A stretch of DNA of 17,816 bases. Source: CAZKXU01 sp964556665. GTDB lineage: Bacteria; Bdellovibrionota_C; UBA2361; CAZKXU01. The stretch spans positions 1 through 17,816 of the forward strand of contig CAZKXU010000074.1 in NCBI GenBank assembly GCA_964556665.1, given 5' to 3'. The notes under the pieces are model-generated. The model saw nothing but the letters and a program-made list of their open reading frames with translations, was not told where the DNA came from and did no database searches. The translations under genes and the position numbers were made by a program. Position 1 is the stretch's first letter. Every line of letters begins with the position of its first letter. Positions 13,992-17,816 of the stretch are shown one piece after another.

Positions 13992-14782
13992 CAAGGAGAG
14001 TAATTCTTTTTCTAGTAGCATTTAGTGTACCTATCTATTTCGGTATTAAGTTAACATATCTGCTTCCAGCTTCTTCAAGCTCCAGTGCAGAGCTGGTTGA
14101 TTCATTATTTCCTGGATCGGCTGTTATTCCTGGGTTTGCAAAATCTTTTAAGATTAAGGATAGCGCAGCCTTGCAGCCTGAGACAGGTAAAGATTTTCTA
14201 TTATTATTATGGCTTAAACTTCATAAGCTGCCAAAGATTGGCTCACGGATGATTCTAATATCGAAGTATGATGCAGTATCAAAGGAGCGGAATGGATACG
14301 CGTTAGGATTGATGCGTGCAGAAGAGGGGTTTCGACCAATTGTCTATTGGACGAGTGCTAAGGATGGAGCGCGTTGGTATACTTTCTCTGAAGTACCGAT
14401 TGAAATAGATACATGGTTTATGCTTTCAGTTATATCTTATCAGGATCGGCTAGGGGTGCATATTGGCACACGCAAGGATGAACAAGCTGAACTAAAGCTA
14501 GCAGGAGGATTTGATTTTGGTGCGACTAGCTCTGCCATTAGTAATATTGATCTTACGTTTATCCCTCTGCAAGAAACCTCTTTAAAAGGTTCTATTGGTC
14601 CTTTTGCAATTATCTCCAAAGTTGATCTGTGGAGAGACTTAAAAGATACTCTTAAAGAAATTGTAGCTGAACCGCTTGAAGTAGGTAGTATGTTTGAAGA
14701 AGAGGAGCTTAAAGCTTGGATTACTGATTATCGAGGTAGCCTTAAGCTGCTAGAGCTGAACAAAGGAAAGGGTGGTGGTTAG
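13988..14782 (+). CDS. Membrane-anchored or exported LamG/concanavalin-like protein
   Basis: The 264-residue protein starts with a basic, then hydrophobic segment (MARRVILFLVAFSVPIYFGI), which is a signal anchor or signal peptide without a clear cleavage site. Residues about 65-205 read as alternating beta strands typical of a LamG-like jelly-roll: a LLLWLKLHKLP strand, ISKYD, GYALGLM, a Trp-containing region and a conserved IGPFAII at the end. I infer an envelope protein with carbohydrate or protein binding, with moderate certainty. A charged helical tail (about 210-264) follows. I chose ATG 13988. A TTG at 13979 would add three residues. It follows rplI by 33 bp on the same strand and precedes an O-antigen-ligase-like gene. 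Confidence 0.65.
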   Translation: MARRVILFLVAFSVPIYFGIKLTYLLPASSSSSAELVDSLFPGSAVIPGFAKSFKIKDSAALQPETGKDFLLLLWLKLHKLPKIGSRMILISKYDAVSKERNGYALGLMRAEEGFRPIVYWTSAKDGARWYTFSEVPIEIDTWFMLSVISYQDRLGVHIGTRKDEQAELKLAGGFDFGATSSAISNIDLTFIPLQETSLKGSIGPFAIISKVDLWRDLKDTLKEIVAEPLEVGSMFEEEELKAWITDYRGSLKLLELNKGKGGG

Positions 14783-14793
14783 TACGATGTTTT

Positions 14794-14877
14794 CTTACTG
14801 GGACTGCGGGCATCCTGCCCGCTTGTTCGTCAGTGCTGATTCGACTAAGCGGGCAGGATGCCCGCGGTCCCAGTAAG
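14794..14877. repeat. REP-like double palindrome
   Basis: Two 31-bp arms (14794-14824 and 14847-14877) are inverted copies with one mismatch, separated by 22 bp. Each arm contains its own perfect hairpin GCGGGCA-TCC-TGCCCGC. The GC-rich GCGGGCAGGATGCCCGC core resembles intergenic palindromes I have seen in unrelated bacteria, but I cannot name the family. It lies between two same-strand genes and could end or weaken transcription, or stabilise the upstream mRNA end. Confidence 0.8.
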
Positions 14878-14913
14878 CAGCATTAGTGTCCCAATGGTGT
14901 TGCTGAATAGTAT

Positions 14914-16725
14914 ATGCTGATTCTTTTATCTCTTTTGATTTTATCTTCCTTTCTTACCTTAACTCCGCTTGCTAAGGTTGTAGTTCTTGTTGCTATAGCT
15001 CTTATTGCATTACAGCCATATCTCAACCGTTTCTTGCCGTTAAATGCTAGGTTCTCTGCTGCCAGTATAACTGGTTTATTTGTACCGATACTTCCCATGG
15101 CAGGATTTGGTGCATTGCTGCCGGTTGCGTTGAGTTTTGTCTGCGTTAATCGCACAATTTTTAAATGGTCGGAACTTGCTTGGATTGCTCCATTCGTACT
15201 AACGGCAGCAGGATCTACTTTTGCTATATTTATCTTCGGGATTGCTCCTCAAACGTATGAGGCTGTGTTTTACGGATTAGTAGGTCCGCAGTCCGAATCA
15301 GGGCTAACAGCGCTTTTACATTTTCTTAATTTAGCTGCTCCAGAAAATATAAGAGCAGTGAACGCATTTTCTACCCTTATACTAAGCCTTCTTTTCTTTA
15401 CAATATTTAGCAGAGCTCTTCAAATTAGGTTGGAATTTATAAGTGGACTTAAATTTGGTGTTGCAATTTCAGCACTTATAACACTGGGACAGTTAACAGA
15501 CATAGTTCCACTACTTCAGCCCAACCCATTTTGGAGCTCAATCGGAAGGATTTCAGGAACTTTTACCGATCCTAACGCCTTTGGAGTATTTGCATTCTTG
15601 ATAATCGGCTTTATTCTAAGTGGTGTGACCTCTCAAAATGGAGTGCTGCAACTGTTGTCAGGCAGTTTTTTCGTATTAGCTCTATTTTCCGGATCTAGAT
15701 CTTTCTTTCTAGGAGTAATAATAACTCTTATCTCACTACTTTATAGCCGTAAGCGCCGCTTATCATATCTAATAATAACTACTGCAATTATAGCTTTGCT
15801 AATCATTAACTTACCTGATCCTAGTTACTATCAGGTTTTAAACTTACCAATAGGCGTAGAGCGTCTATGTAATTCGCTGCGGCTCTCACAGTTATCAGAG
15901 ACTCTTTTCTCTCGTTTTGCATTATGGCGAGTAGGGTGGCAGATCTGGATTGATCATTTTGCTTTTGGAGTAGGGGCTGATGGAGTACGTAGTTTGGTGC
16001 CACTCTACAGTTCAGTCTTAGGGATCGGAATCGGTGGTTGGTTTGATAATGCAAATAATTTTTACCTAGACCTTTTGGCTCAGTTCGGGTTAGTCGGCGG
16101 AGTTTTCTTTCTACTATCAATCAGTAAATTGCAGATTAAGCATGAAGAAGTTTACGCAGACACATTGATAGCAGTATTGCATGGGTTTATAGCAATGCTT
16201 TTTTTTGGTCCACACCTAGAATTTGTTGAAGTCGGGGTGTTATTTGGGCTGCTTTGCTCTTATATTGTTAAGGTAAAGCCGATAAGTCAATATTGGAATA
16301 TCACTCTTTGTGCCTGTCTTAGCTCATTCTTTCTATTATTTCAGGGGTATTTTAGTGAGCGTGGCTTTTATGCGTATGAACTAGATGAAAATGGTAAGCC
16401 GTTTAGATGGAGCGCTCAATCCGCAACTGTAAACGTTGCGTGTGATGAGGGTGGTATCGCTTCCTTAGTCATAAGAGCCTCCAATCCGGATCTAGCAGTA
16501 GAGCCGCTTAAGCTCAAGCTCCGCACTGACTTTGGAGAACTAGTTGAGGCTGAGATGCGGGAGCCATTAAGACAGGAGTTTAAATTCCATTGTCGTAATC
16601 CTAATAGTTTAGTAAATGCTACTGCACTTAATATAGGAATCTCTGTTTCCCGCAGCTGGAGTCCTTACGCTTTTGGATTAGGCGCGGACCGCCGGGTTTT
16701 AGGAGTGCAAATCCATGAGCCATAG
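14914..16725 (+). CDS. O-antigen ligase/polymerase-like membrane protein
   Basis: The 603-residue protein has about ten or more hydrophobic segments between residues 1 and 480, with the layout of the WaaL/Wzy family. GRISGTFTDPNAFGVF (211-226) and GSRSFF (260-265) are followed by a large periplasmic loop with WIDHFAFGVGADGVR (345-359) and DNANNFYLDLLAQFGLVGG (378-396). These are the family's conserved segments, and the usual His before the second is replaced by Asn. The family transfers or polymerises polysaccharide at the periplasmic face of the inner membrane. After the last membrane segment a soluble region of about 120 residues (480-603) looks beta-rich and is longer than usual. The start ATG has no strong Shine-Dalgarno sequence. 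The acceptor cannot be told from sequence, and glycoprotein or other exopolysaccharide roles are possible. Confidence 0.8.
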   Translation: MLILLSLLILSSFLTLTPLAKVVVLVAIALIALQPYLNRFLPLNARFSAASITGLFVPILPMAGFGALLPVALSFVCVNRTIFKWSELAWIAPFVLTAAGSTFAIFIFGIAPQTYEAVFYGLVGPQSESGLTALLHFLNLAAPENIRAVNAFSTLILSLLFFTIFSRALQIRLEFISGLKFGVAISALITLGQLTDIVPLLQPNPFWSSIGRISGTFTDPNAFGVFAFLIIGFILSGVTSQNGVLQLLSGSFFVLALFSGSRSFFLGVIITLISLLYSRKRRLSYLIITTAIIALLIINLPDPSYYQVLNLPIGVERLCNSLRLSQLSETLFSRFALWRVGWQIWIDHFAFGVGADGVRSLVPLYSSVLGIGIGGWFDNANNFYLDLLAQFGLVGGVFFLLSISKLQIKHEEVYADTLIAVLHGFIAMLFFGPHLEFVEVGVLFGLLCSYIVKVKPISQYWNITLCACLSSFFLLFQGYFSERGFYAYELDENGKPFRWSAQSATVNVACDEGGIASLVIRASNPDLAVEPLKLKLRTDFGELVEAEMREPLRQEFKFHCRNPNSLVNATALNIGISVSRSWSPYAFGLGADRRVLGVQIHEP

Positions 16726-16750
16726 GGACGAGCTTTATAGCTCGTCCCTA
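16723..16750. terminator. Bidirectional intrinsic terminator-like hairpin
   Basis: TAGGGACGAGCT, a four-base TTAT loop and AGCTCGTCCCTA form a perfect 12-bp stem that begins at the stop codon of the ligase-like gene. The minus-strand collagen-like gene ends at 16755, so the hairpin serves the ends of two convergent genes. The tails (ATTATTTAG on plus, AT-rich coding sequence on minus) are only moderately T-rich. Confidence 0.75.
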
Positions 16751-16754
16751 TTAT

Positions 16755-17561
16755 TTAGTCTTTAAAAATAAAGCGAGCGTTGTAACCGGTCGGTACTCTT
16801 AACGCAAGTTGATTTGCACCTAACTCCGCCCCATTTTTATTACTCTGTCCTTCACAATCTTTATACATATAATTTAGTATTAGTGCATATGGGACCGAAG
16901 TTAACAAGAAATAGTTTTGTAGCTTATTACTACCAAAGTAAGTTCTTGTAGAGCCATTTCCATCACTTCCATCCCAACCAATTACATATGATGTAAGTGT
17001 ATTATTAGGATTAATGCCAATATCAGTAATTTTTAAATACCCTTGTAGCATATATAAGTTACCTGATGGACTAGCAATATTTTGTAGTAATACTTGTATC
17101 TGAACACCATCTTCATCCATTGCAATGTCGCTTAGATTAATTGATGTGCCATTTGTATCTAGTACATTTGTGCTAGAGAAATCAATTGCCTGACAGGTAG
17201 CTGTTCCTTTGCTGTTGTCATGTAGATCTATTACCAATGATGGAAGTACGCCTGATGGGCCTTGCTCGCCTGGAGGCCCCTTACAGGCTGGATCTGTCGG
17301 TAAGCAAGGATTTCCCTGAGGCCCCTGAAGGCCAGTTTCGCCTTTCTCGCCTCTCTCACCAGCTGGCCCTTGTGGCCCTTGTGGCCCTGTAGGCCCCTGT
17401 GGTCCAACCGGACCCTGTGCGCCAGGCACTCCCTGTAGGCCACGTTTACCTCTTAGCACCTTTACTGGCGCTGCAGACGCCGAGTCTACTGAGGCTGCAA
17501 GCAGTGTTAAGACTACTGATATTTTGAATAATTTACGAAAAGATAATGTTGAATTAACCAT
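16755..17561 (-). CDS. Secreted collagen-like (Gly-X-Y repeat) protein
   Basis: The 268-residue protein starts at the ATG at 17561-17559. A perfect AAGGAGGT lies seven bases upstream, so I prefer this to an ATG 16 codons earlier. A Sec signal peptide (1-30, ending ASVDSASA before APVK) is followed by 15 Gly-X-Y triplets (38-82) rich in Gln, Pro and charged residues. A short non-collagen break contains Cys86 and Cys93 (CLPTDPAC), and three more triplets follow (95-103). A globular beta-rich domain (about 106-268), without a family I recognise, ends TGYNARFIFKD. Bacterial collagen-like proteins form triple helices at the surface or in the medium and often act in adhesion. The two Cys in the break may link chains or form a loop. 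Two more Cys lie in the C-terminal domain. There is no sorting motif. Confidence 0.85.
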   Translation of the reverse strand: MVNSTLSFRKLFKISVVLTLLAASVDSASAAPVKVLRGKRGLQGVPGAQGPVGPQGPTGPQGPQGPAGERGEKGETGLQGPQGNPCLPTDPACKGPPGEQGPSGVLPSLVIDLHDNSKGTATCQAIDFSSTNVLDTNGTSINLSDIAMDEDGVQIQVLLQNIASPSGNLYMLQGYLKITDIGINPNNTLTSYVIGWDGSDGNGSTRTYFGSNKLQNYFLLTSVPYALILNYMYKDCEGQSNKNGAELGANQLALRVPTGYNARFIFKD

Positions 17562-17763
17562 TTTAAAAACCTCCTTAGTAGGACTTTTTAATGCCCTGTT
17601 TAAAACCAAAACTCTAATACGCTGAGTTTCATCAATGGTTATGCTGGAGAATACGAAAGTGTGCTATGCTATATGCGAATTATTATTGCGAGTAATTCAA
17701 GAACTTTCCTAAGGTAGCGTTTTTCCTTATTATTTCGAGTAACATAACTAAGTTTAGAGTGTG

Positions 17764-17816
17764 CTAGTGCTTCGCCAAATAAGTTTTTTCACGTATAGCG
17801 CGCAGCGTTGCCCCAG
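17764..17816. repeat. 186-bp palindromic element, copy 2 (cut by window edge)
   Basis: The last 53 bases of the window are identical to 8424-8476, the left arm of the palindromic element, starting with the same CTAGTGC end. The flanking sequence differs from copy 1, so this is an independent insertion of a dispersed repeat. The rest lies outside the window. Confidence 0.9.

Noticed and set aside
17262..17450. Short-period repeat that could be read as a CRISPR array
   Set aside because: The periodicity is nine bases and in frame, encoding Gly-X-Y collagen triplets. There are no spacers.

Overview
The window comes from a bacterial chromosome of moderate to low GC, probably a diderm: it has an O-antigen-ligase-like membrane protein, a VirD4-type coupling protein and a multidomain phosphorelay protein. 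I cannot place it in a phylum from the sequence alone. Housekeeping genes (rplY, pth, hppA, rpsF, rplI) occupy the middle. They are flanked by accessory regions rich in inverted repeats.

The left part (about 340-3535) is a complete diversity-generating retroelement (DGR). A target gene (719-1519) ends in a 113-bp variable repeat (VR, 1401-1513). This repeat matches a template repeat (TR, 1970-2082) except at 11 positions, and all 11 are adenine in the TR. A DGR-type reverse transcriptase (2504-3535) follows on the same strand. A bAvd-type four-helix-bundle accessory gene (2132-2482) lies in the TR-RT spacer on the opposite strand, which is an unusual layout. A 52-codon ORF (576-734) overlaps the start of the target gene and is probably co-translated with it. 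A partial, unrecognised gene (1-340) runs divergently off the left edge.

Next comes a convergent TraG/VirD4-family ATPase (3718-6117, minus) without any visible relaxase or other type IV secretion genes. Divergent from it is a REC-degenerate DHp-REC-HPt protein (6629-8323, plus). A SixA-like phosphohistidine phosphatase (8689-9129, minus) lies convergently to that gene. Between the two is a 186-bp imperfect palindrome (8424-8609), and a second copy begins at the right edge (17764-17816).

From 9319 to 13954 run rplY (L25/CTC), pth, a K+-dependent-type membrane pyrophosphatase, rpsF and rplI. Several hairpins lie between pth and hppA, and rpsR is absent from its usual place between rpsF and rplI. 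The right part is envelope-related: an exported or membrane-anchored LamG-like protein, a REP-like double palindrome, an O-antigen ligase/polymerase-like protein, a likely bidirectional terminator and, on the minus strand, a secreted collagen-like protein.

The most notable system is the DGR. It would use error-prone cDNA synthesis from the TR, by RT plus Avd, to rewrite eight codons at the C-terminus of the target protein. The close SixA/HPt neighbours and the dispersed palindrome are secondary points of interest.
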